Positions 1 to 7,995 of a DNA stretch of 64,000 nucleotides are shown piece after piece; the first letter of the stretch is position 1; each line of letters opens with the position of its first letter. The DNA lies in the NCBI GenBank assembly GCA_963816985.1, contig CAWFMF010000004.1, positions 2,170,001 through 2,234,000 on the forward strand, written 5' to 3'. The notes beneath the pieces were generated by a model. That model made no database searches. It worked only from the letters and a program-made list of their open reading frames with translations, and was not told the origin of the DNA. The stretch comes from JAIVJM01 sp963816985 (GTDB lineage Bacteria; Acidobacteriota; Blastocatellia; Pyrinomonadales; Pyrinomonadaceae). A program made the position numbers and the translations under genes.

Positions 1-515
1 TCGCCGCCCGCCATCCTCTCGCCTTCGAAGAACGCCTCGCCCTCGCCCACGCAGCAGAGCGCGAGGTGCGCGAGCGGCGCGAGGTCTCCGCTCGCGCCGA
101 CGGAACCCTTTTCGGGGATGACGGGATGGACGCCGCGTTCAAGCATCGAGACCAGCGTCTCGGCGACGACCGCGCGCGCGCCGCTCAAGCCTTTGGCGAG
201 CACGTTGGCGCGCAGAAGCATCATCGCCCGCGTCTCCGCTTCGGAGAGCGGCGGGCCGAGGCCGCACGAGTGGCTGCGCACGAGGTTGATTTGCAGCTCG
301 CGAAGCTTATCGGGCGGGATGGTCTGTTCCGAGAGTTTCCCGAAGCCCGTCGTCACGCCGTAGACGACGCGCTCCTCGGCGACGATGCGCTCGACCATCC
401 GCCGCGACGCCTCCATCCGCGCGAGCGCGCCCGCCGAGAGAGAGACGCCCTCCGCGCCGCGCGCCACACGACCGACCTCTTCGAGTGTCAGATTTTGACC
501 GTCGAGTTCAATCAT
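1..515 (-). CDS. hutH: Histidine ammonia-lyase, N-terminal part (runs off left edge)
   Basis: Deaminates L-histidine to urocanate, the first step of histidine breakdown in the cytoplasm. About 171 residues are visible, from ATG at 515 (MIELDGQNLTLEE) to the window edge. The motif GSVGASGDLAPLAH is present, with Ala-Ser-Gly at residues 141-143. In this family that triplet cyclises to the MIO electrophile. The stretch YGVTTGFGKL, also typical of the family, lies upstream. The C-terminal two thirds are outside the window. The partner gene hutI is about 57 kb away, so the hut genes are not in one operon here. Identification is secure. Confidence 0.96.
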   Translation of the reverse strand, partial: MIELDGQNLTLEEVGRVARGAEGVSLSAGALARMEASRRMVERIVAEERVVYGVTTGFGKLSEQTIPPDKLRELQINLVRSHSCGLGPPLSEAETRAMMLLRANVLAKGLSGARAVVAETLVSMLERGVHPVIPEKGSVGASGDLAPLAHLALCCVGEGEAFFEGERMAGG

Positions 516-530
516 AAAGAGAAGATGTCA

Positions 531-595
531 GATGTCGGATGCGAGATGTTAGAGGAAGCAACTTATCTTTGAACTAACGTCTCGCATCCGGCATC
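531..595. repeat. Word-repeat hairpin between hutH and the DUF2270 gene
   Basis: Two 22-nt arms (531-552 and 574-595) are nearly perfect inverted copies (20 of 22 positions), separated by 21 nt. The left arm itself repeats a GATG-containing word. The right arm overlaps the stop codon of the next gene. It belongs to the family of locus-specific word hairpins described in the findings. Confidence 0.75.
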
Positions 596-1644
596 TATTT
601 CAAACTTTCTTCCGGCACCGACCTCTTGTGAGGGTATTGCGTGCGGTGGATGTCTTCGGGCGTTTGGGTGCGGTGGATGTCGGGTCGTTTCCACTCGCCG
701 GTGGCCGAGCCGGTGCGCGGGGCGCGGGTGCGTTCGCGGGCCTTCTTGGCGCGGCGCACGGTGGCGGTGCGGCGGCGGTCGGCGGCGGCGCGCGTCCAGT
801 CGGTCATGCTCTTGATGGGGTGGAAGTCGCGCTCGGTCAAGACCTCGCCCGTCGCCTGTTGGAGGCGCATCGTGGCGAGCGCGAAGATCATCAGCCCGGC
901 GTTGATGAAGACGCCGACCAGGAAGACAATCGCGCCGGGGACGACGCCGATGGTCGCGCGGTCAATGAAGGCGTTGAAGTCGTAGGCTGGGACGGGGTGG
1001 ATGTAGACCTTCAAGTTCCAGCTCGCCGCCAGCAGCGCGAAAATCCAGAGGTAGTTGCGGCGCAGGCGGCGGCCCACGGCCTCCCACTCGCTGATCGTGA
1101 AGTGCGGCGCGCGCAGGTCTTCGACGAGGTGCGAAATCCACACGTCGTCGGTCGGTTTCTCCGGCGCGAGCACCTGCGTGAAGAAGCCCGTCTCCAGCAC
1201 TCTCACGCGGCTCGACCAGATTTCGTAATAGCGGTAGCGCCGCGCCTCCATGAAGAGGAAGAAGCAGACGAGCACGGTGTTGATGAGGATGACGAAGTGC
1301 GGGTTGGTCGGCGACGAGAAGGCGAAAGAGAGCGTCGCGCCCGTCGTCAAAACGGCCCAGTTCGTCGTCGTGTCCAGACGGTTGCGCCAGGTGTTGGCGC
1401 GCGAGACCTCGCCGCGATAGAAGTGCACCATCGCCATGTTGAACTCGCCCGGCGAGAGCTTGCGGTGCGGGCGCGGGGGCGCGGCGGCGGCCACTTGCTC
1501 CGGCGTGATCGTCTGGTGGATGGGTGCCGTTTCGGGCGCGTCGGCGGGCGGCGCGGGCCGCTGCTGCTGTGCTTGAGTTCCGAGGGTTCGTTCGGTGCTG
1601 GCAAGCGTGGCGGTCACTCTGGGGCGGTCTGTCTTCATCGTCAT
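595..1644 (-). CDS. DUF2270 family membrane protein
   Basis: A 349-residue protein starting MTMKTDRPRV at 1644; an ATG two codons later is equally possible. The first ~75 residues are Pro/Ala-rich and probably disordered. The conserved DUF2270 block begins near FNMAMVHFYRGEVSRANTWR, followed by four hydrophobic segments, for example in the stretches around TNWAVLTTGATLSFAF, ILINTVLVCFFLFM, YLWIFALLAASW and VVPGAIVFLVGVFI. The C-terminal tail is Arg-rich. Family function is unknown; an inner-membrane location is inferred from the hydrophobic segments. A longer upstream reading frame exists, but it runs antisense to tadA and is not credible. Confidence 0.85.
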   Translation of the reverse strand: MTMKTDRPRVTATLASTERTLGTQAQQQRPAPPADAPETAPIHQTITPEQVAAAAPPRPHRKLSPGEFNMAMVHFYRGEVSRANTWRNRLDTTTNWAVLTTGATLSFAFSSPTNPHFVILINTVLVCFFLFMEARRYRYYEIWSSRVRVLETGFFTQVLAPEKPTDDVWISHLVEDLRAPHFTISEWEAVGRRLRRNYLWIFALLAASWNLKVYIHPVPAYDFNAFIDRATIGVVPGAIVFLVGVFINAGLMIFALATMRLQQATGEVLTERDFHPIKSMTDWTRAAADRRRTATVRRAKKARERTRAPRTGSATGEWKRPDIHRTQTPEDIHRTQYPHKRSVPEESLK

Positions 1645-1927
1645 CTCAGTCTGCGGCCAAACAACTTGCGGGCGACTGGGAGGCTTCGCTTCCGCCGTTC
1701 CCCGATGATAGCACGCGCGCGCTCTCGCGTAACAGAAACGTTGCCGCCTCGCCCGCGCCCGGCTTCGGACTCGCGAGAAACGACCGCCGGTCGCCTCGTC
1801 CGGCTCTGAACTTTGGACGAACTTTAACGTCCCCGAAGTCATCAAAAGGGGCTCGCTTGACACGCGCCGCCGGGCGCACCTATAGTCATTTTTTGTCCGT
1901 AGCTTCTTGAAAACGTCCGTGAGGGAC

Positions 1928-2455
1928 ATGCAGGCGCAAGAGGACTTTGAAGGCGGCGGCGGCGAGCCGGGCGCGGACGAGCGGCGGATGCGCGAGGCCG
2001 TCGCGGCGGCGCGCGAGGCCGCCGGTCGCGGGGAGGTTCCGGTCGGCGCGGTCGTCGTCTCGGCGGAAGGCTGTGTCCTCGCCGTGGCGGGCAACCGCAC
2101 GCGCACGGACTGCGACCCGACGGCTCATGCCGAAGTGGTCGCGCTGCGCGAAGCGGCGCGGCGCGCGGGCAACTACCGACTGACGGGCGCGGTCGTCTAC
2201 TCGACGATTGAGCCGTGCGCGATGTGCGCCGGGGCGTTAGTGCAGGCGAGGGTCGCGCGGCTCGTCTACGGCGCGGCGGACGCGAGGGCGGGCGCGGTGC
2301 GTTCGGTCTTCCGCGTCTGCGACGAAAGCTCTTTGAATCACCGGATGGAATTGACGGCGGGCGTGCTCGAAGCGGAATGCCGCGCGCTCATGCAGCAGTT
2401 CTTCCGGGAACGAAGGAAGAGAAGTGATGAAGGCGGAATGATGAATGATGAATGA
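1928..2455 (+). CDS. tadA: tRNA-specific adenosine deaminase TadA
   Basis: Zinc-dependent deaminase that converts the wobble adenosine 34 of tRNA-Arg(ACG) to inosine. The zinc/catalytic signature is complete: HAEVVAL (His ligand and catalytic Glu) and EPCAMCAG (two Cys ligands). The chosen start is ATG at 1928 behind GAGGG; a TTG at 1907 in the same frame is an alternative. The last ~12 codons (through GGMMNDE) run into the intergenic word hairpin, so the tail is probably not conserved. A second deaminase of this superfamily lies at 60167-60673. This one keeps the GEVPVGAVVV opening typical of TadA and is the better candidate for the essential enzyme. Confidence 0.93.
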   Translation: MQAQEDFEGGGGEPGADERRMREAVAAAREAAGRGEVPVGAVVVSAEGCVLAVAGNRTRTDCDPTAHAEVVALREAARRAGNYRLTGAVVYSTIEPCAMCAGALVQARVARLVYGAADARAGAVRSVFRVCDESSLNHRMELTAGVLEAECRALMQQFFRERRKRSDEGGMMNDE

Positions 2456-2500
2456 AGGGCAGGCGGCCTTTTATTCATCATTCCGCGTTCATCGTTCATC
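2426..2500. repeat. Word-repeat hairpin downstream of tadA
   Basis: The left arm is built from repeated GATGAA/GATGAAT words and overlaps the tadA 3' end. The right arm (from about 2473) is its inverted counterpart around a ~15-nt spacer. It lies just outside the left island boundary. No other hairpin of this family was found until 29863, just beyond the right boundary. Confidence 0.75.
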
Positions 2501-2510
2501 ATTTTCTTTT

Positions 2511-2556
2511 GCGGAGGGGTCGCATAGTGGTTTAGTGCACCGGTCTCGAAAACCGG
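2511..2556 (+). repeat. 46-bp partial copy of tRNA-Ser(CGA), candidate attachment site
   Basis: Positions 2511-2556 are identical to 29765-29810. The copied part covers the 5' acceptor strand, D arm and whole anticodon stem-loop of tRNA-Ser(CGA). It stops at the end of the anticodon stem, so no variable arm, T arm or 3' acceptor strand follows. A gene for the end of a tyrosine recombinase begins 66 bp further on. This is the layout expected of an integration scar that uses the anticodon region as crossover. It cannot make a functional tRNA. Confidence 0.85.
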
Positions 2557-2621
2557 TGACCGCGTTCTTCGTGGCGACCGGAAGTCATCGAAATCCCCGG
2601 CATTTCAAGCATTGCGGCAGG

Positions 2622-2812
2622 TCATCCGGCCTGCCGCTTTTGCTTTTGTGACCAGATTGTGACCACTTTTCCGGCCTTGCCCTTTTGGCCGAGCGCAGCT
2701 ACTGCCTTGCGCTTGCGCTCGTCCGTCACGTGCGTGTAACGCTTGGTCATCTCCAAAGTCGAGTGCCCCATCAGCTCGGCGATGGTGAAGGCGTCAACGC
2801 CCGCGTCCGCAA
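2622..2812 (-). pseudogene. Tyrosine recombinase (integrase), C-terminal remnant
   Basis: Only about 63 C-terminal residues remain. They include FTIAELMGHSTLEMTKRYTH, which carries the HS pair and the nucleophilic Tyr of phage-type tyrosine recombinases. The upstream catalytic Arg and the N-terminal DNA-binding domain are missing. Near 2812 the frame stops matching an integrase, and plus-strand leucine dehydrogenase sequence begins head-to-head. A GC hairpin followed by a T-rich run (2614-2648) overlaps its 3' end. Its position beside the partial tRNA copy suggests it once catalysed insertion of the neighbouring DNA. Confidence 0.82.
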
Positions 2813-2816
2813 GGGG

Positions 2817-3758
2817 CGGTACAGTAATGATACGGAGGCATTGACGGACGCGCTCCGCCTCTCGCGCGGGATGACCTACAAGAACGCGCTGGCGAGCCTG
2901 CCGCTCGGCGGCGGCAAGTCCATCATCTTCGCCCCGGAAAAGATTTCGGATCGGGAAAGACTCTTTCGCGCGCACGGGCGTTTCGTCGAGACGCTCGAAG
3001 GCCGTTACATCACCGCGGAGGATGTCGCGACGACGACCCGTGACATGGGATTCGTCTCTCTGGAGACAAAGCATGTCGTCGGTTTGGAGGGGCGCTCCGG
3101 CGACCCCTCGCCCGTCACGGCGCACGGAGTCTTTCGCGCTATCCTCGCCTCGGCGAAATATCGCTGGTCGTCAGAGGATGTGTCGGGCAGGACGGTGGCG
3201 ATTCAGGGCTGTGGCAGCGTCGGCTATCATCTGGCGAAGGAGCTGCATCGAGCGGGGGTCAGGCTGGTCGTCACAGACATTGACGGGGAGCGGGTCAAAA
3301 GTTTGGTTCAGGATTTCAACGCGGAAGCCGTTTCGCCGGAGGAGATTTACGGCGTCAGCGCGGACATCTTCGCGCCCTGCGCGCTCGGCGGCGTCATCAA
3401 CGATACGACTCTACCGCAACTGAAGGTCGAGATCGTGGCGGGGGCTGCGAACAACCAGCTTCTCGAAGACCGTCACGGCGAGGCTCTTGCGGAGCGCGGC
3501 ATTCTGTACGCCCCGGACTACGTCGCCAACGCGGGCGGGGTAATCAACGTCTGTATCGGCGCGCTCGGTTGGGAGCGCGCGCGCACCGCCGCGAAGGTGG
3601 ACGGGATTTACGACACGCTGCTCAACATTTTCAAGATGGCGGAGAATGAAAAGATTCCGACCAGCAAGGCGGCGGATCAATTGGCCGAAGGAAGATTGGG
3701 AATCGGGGCCGGCCGGGATACAAATAACTTAAGCGCGGCAGAAGCAATGACCCGCTGA
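2817..3758 (+). pseudogene. Leucine/Glu-Leu-Phe-Val dehydrogenase, 5'-truncated
   Basis: NAD-dependent amino-acid dehydrogenase that interconverts branched-chain amino acids and 2-oxoacids. Homology begins abruptly at RYSNDTEALTDALRLSRGMT. It includes SLPLGGGK with the substrate-binding Lys, then the Rossmann motif GCGSVGYHLAKE, and ends with a normal C-terminal region. About 45-60 N-terminal residues expected for the family are absent. They are replaced by the integrase remnant on the opposite strand, so no natural start codon is visible. It is probably inactive. The preserved frame over ~310 codons suggests recent truncation, or a join made during assembly. Confidence 0.82.
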
Positions 3759-3824
3759 TCGCGGTCTTTTGTGCGGCCCTCATGGGTTTTATGGCTCGTT
3801 AATTCTTAGCTCACTTGATGAGCC

Positions 3825-5026
3825 TTAAAACAGCACTGGAAGAGTGTCCAGTCCACGCAAAATCATACTCGCGCGCCAGCGCAAAGAGTCCGGCGCAACT
3901 TTCAGCCGCAGGTCCGGCATCCGGCGGAGCAAAGTGTTAATGGCGATCTGCGCCTCCATGCGCGCCAGCGGTGCGCCGAGGCAGAAGTGGATGCCCTGCC
4001 CGAACGACAGGTGCCTGTTCGGCTCGCGCTTGAGGTCGAGTCGGTCTGGATTCTCGAACAACTGTTCATCCCGGTTCGCCGACCCGATCACTCCGAACGT
4101 CATCTCCCCGCGCGGGATCGTCACGCCGTGCATTGTCACATCCTCACGGGCGAAGCGTTCGGTGGACATGAAGACCGGAGCGGTGTAGCGCAGCAACTCC
4201 TCGACGGCGGGTTTGATCAGCGTCGGCTCACGGCGCAGTTTCTCCATCTGGTCAGGGTGCTCTAAGAGCGCGAGCACTCCGCTCCCGATCAGGTTGACGG
4301 TCGTCTCGTGCCCCGCGACGAGCAACAGAAAGACCATCGCCAGCAGCTCGTCCTCGCTCAACTTATCGCCCGCCTCTTCCGCCTGAATCAGCGCGCTCGC
4401 CAGATCATCCTGCGGGTCTCGTCGCCTCACTTTGAAAAAGCGTCGCAGGTAGCGAATAAACATCCAGACCGAGGGGATGACGCGCACGGTGACGTTCGGC
4501 GAGCTGAGCGACACGACGGCCTTCGACCACTTATGAAACTTATGGCGGTCTGCGGTAGGCACGCCTAAGATTTCGGTGATGATCGTCATCGGCAGCGGCA
4601 GCGCGTAATCGTTGATTAACTCCATCTCATTACGGCTTGCGACCCCGTCGAGCAGTTCGTCCGCCAGTGTTTGCATGCGCGCCCGCATCTGTTCGACGAG
4701 ACGCGGCGTGAACGCCTTATGCACCAGAGCGCGCAGCCGCGTGTGGTCAGGCGCATCGAGGTCGAGCATGTTACGCTCCAGCGGACGGAACATGGGCGGC
4801 ACCCAGGGCAACTTGCGGAGTTGTTCCGGCGTCAGGGCGTTGCGGCGGTTCTTGGGGAAGCGCTCGTCTTTCAAAAGCGCGTTGACATCTTCGTATCGAG
4901 TCAAGAGCCACACAGGGGTTTTGGTTTTATCCGGCAGAGTGAGTGCGGTAGACTGGCTCGGTTGGCGCGCAAGGTAGCGAGGAACGGGAACGGGTTTGCC
5001 TTGAATTCCGGGCTGACGATGTTCAC
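3825..5026 (-). pseudogene. Cytochrome P450, two frameshifts near the N-terminus
   Basis: Heme monooxygenase of the soluble bacterial type. The main frame from ~4955 to the stop has the oxygen-binding I-helix AGHETT, the EELLR (ExxR) motif and the heme-Cys loop FGQGIHFCLGAPLAR. The normal N-terminus is present in another frame: GTG at 5026 gives MNIVSPEFKANPFPFLATLR. It joins the main frame only if two single bases are skipped, one before EPVYR and one before LTLPDK, both between about 4950 and 4980. The whole is 1202 nt, which is 400 codons plus two extra bases, as that predicts. The cause is either recent inactivation or sequencing error. Its redox partner and substrate are unknown. Confidence 0.85.
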
Positions 5027-5153
5027 CTGTTGCGCTGTCTTCAACGGCTGCCTCCGACGATGAATTTCTGAGCGGGCAATAAGATGTATTCTCGATGATT
5101 ATCCGCGAATGATATAGAGCACAGAGGCGTAAGGGAATAGGAGCAAGAGAGTA

Positions 5154-6365
5154 GTGCATCACGGGGCAGAAGTTTTACTTTCCCTCTTCGTGGTCTTCGT
5201 GGCCGCGCAGGTCGGGGGCGAGATCGCACAGCGGCTGCGGATGCCTGCGGTCGTCGGCGAGATAGCAGCCGGGTGTCTGATCGGGCCTTACGCCCTCGGG
5301 TGGGTCAAGCTCAACGAGCCGCTGGAGGTACTGGCGGAGTTGGGAGCGGTGCTCCTGCTCTTTTCGGTGGGGCTTGAAACCCGCGCGGGCGACCTCCGCA
5401 AAGTCGGGCGGGTGGCGACGCTCGTCGGCGTCTCAGGCGTCGTGCTCCCGTTCGTCCTCGGCGGCCTCTGGGCATGGGCTTCAGGCTTCGAGACGCCGAA
5501 GGCGATGTTCGTCGCGGCGGCCTTCGTCGCCACCTCCGCCGGGATCACCGCGCGAGTGCTGCAAGAGCTGGGGGTGCTCGGGCGCAGGGAGAGCCGCATC
5601 ATCTTAGGCGCGGCGGTGATTGACGACATCCTCGCCATGCTCCTGCTCGGCGTGGTGACGGCGATTCAGGGCGGGGGCGGCGTCAACGTCATCAGCCTGC
5701 TCGTCGTGCTCGCGCAAGCCGTTGGCTTCGTCGCGCTCGTCGCTCTGGTGGGGACGCGCGTGATGAAGAAGTCGTCCCCGATTCTGGACGCGCCGATCAG
5801 CCCGCTCTCTCCACTCACGCTCTCACTGATTATTTGCCTCGGGCTGGCGGTCGCCGCCTCCTTCATCGGGCTGGCCGCGATCATCGGGGCGTTCCTCGCC
5901 GGCATGATCGTGGCCGAGACGCGGCAGCGGCACAGTCTGGAAAGACAGGTGCAGGTCATCATGGCCTTCCTCGTCCCGTTCTTCTTCGTCGTGACCGGCG
6001 CGAAGGTTGACGTGCGGCAGTTGGGGAGCAGGTCGGCGCTCGTGATGGTCGCCGTCGTCACGCTCCTCGCGGTCGTCAGCAAGCTCGTCGGCTGCGGCGT
6101 GGCCGCGCTCTCGACGGGGCGGCGTTCGGCTCTCATCATCGGCGTCGGCATGGTTCCGCGCGGCGAGGTCGGCATCATCGTGGCGAGCCTCGGGCTGCAA
6201 GCGGCGGTCTTCTCCGAGACGCTCTACGCCGTCATCATCGCCATGTCGCTCATCACGTCCGTCATCGCCCCGCCCGCCCTCAAAGCCCTGTTCTCCGGCG
6301 CGAAGCCGGAGCCGCACGAGGACGTGTCTCATTTAGTAGGGGTCGAGGAGACGGGTCACTCGTAA
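5154..6365 (+). CDS. CPA2-type cation:proton antiporter
   Basis: A 403-residue inner-membrane antiporter with about 12 hydrophobic helices, expected to exchange Na+ or K+ for H+. Family marks are QRLRMPAVVGEIAAGCLIGP near residue 25 and the paired acids in AAVIDDILAMLL, where the family binds its ion. It lacks the TrkA-N regulatory domain of KefB/KefC, so it resembles the shorter KefB/NapA-like members. The start is GTG at 5154 after GGAGCAAGAG. It lies divergent from the P450 and shares a ~127-bp promoter region with it. It is one of several ion transporters in the island. Confidence 0.9.
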   Translation: MHHGAEVLLSLFVVFVAAQVGGEIAQRLRMPAVVGEIAAGCLIGPYALGWVKLNEPLEVLAELGAVLLLFSVGLETRAGDLRKVGRVATLVGVSGVVLPFVLGGLWAWASGFETPKAMFVAAAFVATSAGITARVLQELGVLGRRESRIILGAAVIDDILAMLLLGVVTAIQGGGGVNVISLLVVLAQAVGFVALVALVGTRVMKKSSPILDAPISPLSPLTLSLIICLGLAVAASFIGLAAIIGAFLAGMIVAETRQRHSLERQVQVIMAFLVPFFFVVTGAKVDVRQLGSRSALVMVAVVTLLAVVSKLVGCGVAALSTGRRSALIIGVGMVPRGEVGIIVASLGLQAAVFSETLYAVIIAMSLITSVIAPPALKALFSGAKPEPHEDVSHLVGVEETGHS

Positions 6366-6478
6366 TCCCGGAGAGACGCCGGCCTCGTCATCCCCGACCT
6401 CCCCACGCTGGAAACCCTCCGCAGGCGATTTCCCGAGCCGTGCGTGGTGAAATAGTTCAACGTCCGCTCGGGTTCAAC

Positions 6479-7087
6479 TCACTCCTTCAAAGCGTCGAGC
6501 GCGGCGCGTATCTCGTCGTTGGTTGGGCGCTTCTTGTAGTCCGACTCGATCCTCGCCCACGCGACGCGTCCGGTCTTCTCGATTACGTAAACAGCCGGGT
6601 GCGGTATCCCGTCCGTCCCCTTCCCGGCGTAGGCCGGGTCGCGCAGGCCGTAAGCGTCGATAGTCCGGCTCCCCGGATCGGACAGTAGTGGAAAGGCGAC
6701 TTCGCCGCGCTTGTCCGATGCGATTTTTTCGGCGAGCTGCCGGCTCTCAGTCGGGGCATCAACGCTGACGGCGTACAGGCTCGCAGTCTCGTTCGGTTTC
6801 AGAAGTGAGCGCATCTCGGCCAACTGCCGAGCGCAGTACGGTCACCAGTAGCCGCGGTAGAACACGAGCACGACCGGCCCCTTCGCGCGCGCCTCCGAGA
6901 GCGTGACTTTCCGCCCGCGCTGATCCTCAAGCGTAAAATCCGGGGCCGTCTCTCCGACCCCGACCGGCGCGGCGCGGGCCGTCTTCGCGGGCGGCTGTTG
7001 CTGAGTGGAAGCCGTCTGCCCCGGCGCGCACGAAAGCGCCGACATTAAAATGAGTAGCAGCGCACTGACATTTGTTTTCATATCCAT
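6479..7087 (-). CDS. Peroxiredoxin-like (AhpC/TSA) protein, probable selenoprotein (UGA = Sec82)
   Basis: Two consecutive segments in the same frame are separated only by TGA at 6844-6842. The first (81 codons) has an export or lipoprotein signal (LLLILMSALSC), then VGETAPDFTLEDQRGRKVTL and VVLVFYRGYW. The second starts PYCARQLAEMRSLL and continues with a normal redoxin fold to the stop at 6479. In thiol homologues the sequence at this point reads YWCPYC, so the UGA sits exactly where the first, peroxidatic Cys belongs. A perfect 6-bp hairpin with loop AGTTG starts 10 nt downstream, with 16 nt from UGA to loop. Total length is 202 residues with Sec. The start ATG has GGAGA 4 nt upstream. The probable role is peroxide or disulfide reduction outside the cytoplasm. 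Sec genes (selA, selB, selC, selD) are not in the window, so decoding is inferred. Confidence 0.82.
6815..6831 (-). promoter_or_regulatory. Candidate bacterial SECIS hairpin of the peroxiredoxin-like gene
   Basis: Reading the minus strand, CTCGGC-AGTTG-GCCGAG forms a perfect 6-bp stem with a 5-nt loop. The UGA-to-loop distance is 16 nt, and a G is the second base of the loop. These values fit the published consensus for bacterial SECIS elements read by SelB. The hairpin lies within the coding sequence, as bacterial SECIS elements do. Confidence 0.7.
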
Positions 7088-7151
7088 GGTTCTCCAGATG
7101 CCTTGAAGTATAAGCTGAGCGCCGACCTTATCTCACTTGCGTCTCGCTCAT

Positions 7152-7976
7152 TTATGTTCCGGCCTCAGGCTTCCCCGACTGATTAGAGATGGCACGAATT
7201 TCCCCGCGCAGCGCCGCGATCTCGGCGCGCAAGGCTTCGATGGATTTCGCGCCCGCCACTTCCGCCTCGTCCGACTCGGCGTCGCGCCCGATGAAGAAGG
7301 TGGCGAGCGTGGCCGTGACGTAGCCGAACACGGCGAAGCCGTAGAGCGAGAGCAGGAAACAGAGCACGCGCCCTTCCGCCGTCCGCGGCCAGTACTCGGA
7401 GCCGAGCGAGGTCAGCAGCATCGCCGTCCACCACAGCGCCTCGCCGTAAGAGTTGAGACCGCTCCCTTCGACGTTGTTCTCGAAGGCGTACATGCCCGCC
7501 GCGCCGGCGAGCATGACGATCAGCGTGAGCGCGACGACGTAGCCGAAGCCGCGCCGCCCCATGCTCGCGCCCAGAGCGCGCATCCCGCGATTGAGCGACG
7601 TGACCACGCGGAGCAGACGCAAGCCCCTCGCCGCCCGCGCCACGCGCACGACGCGCACGACGCGCGCAATGCGGAAGACGCGCAGCGCCGGCACGAAGAG
7701 CGCGAGCGCGGTCAGCCAGTTCGCTTTGAGGTAGTCGCTCTTGTCGGGCGCGAGAAAGAATTTAAGCGCGAAGTCGAGGATGAAGACGACCCAGATGACT
7801 ATTCCGACGGTCTCCAGAAACGGACTCAAGCCCCGGATGAACTCGACGAGCAAGAGCGCGAGCCACACGAAGCCGAGCACGAGCATCGGCGTCTCTAACC
7901 AATCTTCGAGTTGTTGCAGAACTTCTCTGCGTTGGTCATTGATGATTTGTTTCTCAGGCGTGCGTGTCTCACTCAT
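7152..7976 (-). CDS. Six-helix ion channel with voltage-sensor-like S4
   Basis: A 274-residue inner-membrane channel subunit of the ion_trans family. The S4-like segment ALRVFRIARVVRVVRVARAA carries Arg at every third position, as in voltage sensors. It is followed by S5, a pore loop and S6 (LCFLLSLYGFAVFGYVTATL). The pore loop reads LLTSLGSEYW, not the TVGYG of K+ channels, so its selectivity cannot be assigned. The last ~45 residues form a short coiled coil (IEALRAEIAALRGEIRAI), probably for tetramerisation. It is the first gene of a run of membrane genes on this strand. Confidence 0.86.
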   Translation of the reverse strand: MSETRTPEKQIINDQRREVLQQLEDWLETPMLVLGFVWLALLLVEFIRGLSPFLETVGIVIWVVFILDFALKFFLAPDKSDYLKANWLTALALFVPALRVFRIARVVRVVRVARAARGLRLLRVVTSLNRGMRALGASMGRRGFGYVVALTLIVMLAGAAGMYAFENNVEGSGLNSYGEALWWTAMLLTSLGSEYWPRTAEGRVLCFLLSLYGFAVFGYVTATLATFFIGRDAESDEAEVAGAKSIEALRAEIAALRGEIRAISNQSGKPEAGT

Positions 7977-7995
7977 CTTTTTTCAGTCCGCTTCG

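Noticed and set aside
595..2106. Extended 503-residue form of the DUF2270 protein
   Set aside because: The extra N-terminal 154 residues are antisense to tadA and Arg/Ser-rich. The hydrophobic domain starts well after ATG 1644.
2511..2600. A second tRNA-Ser gene
   Set aside because: Sequence after the anticodon stem does not form a variable arm, T arm or acceptor 3' strand.
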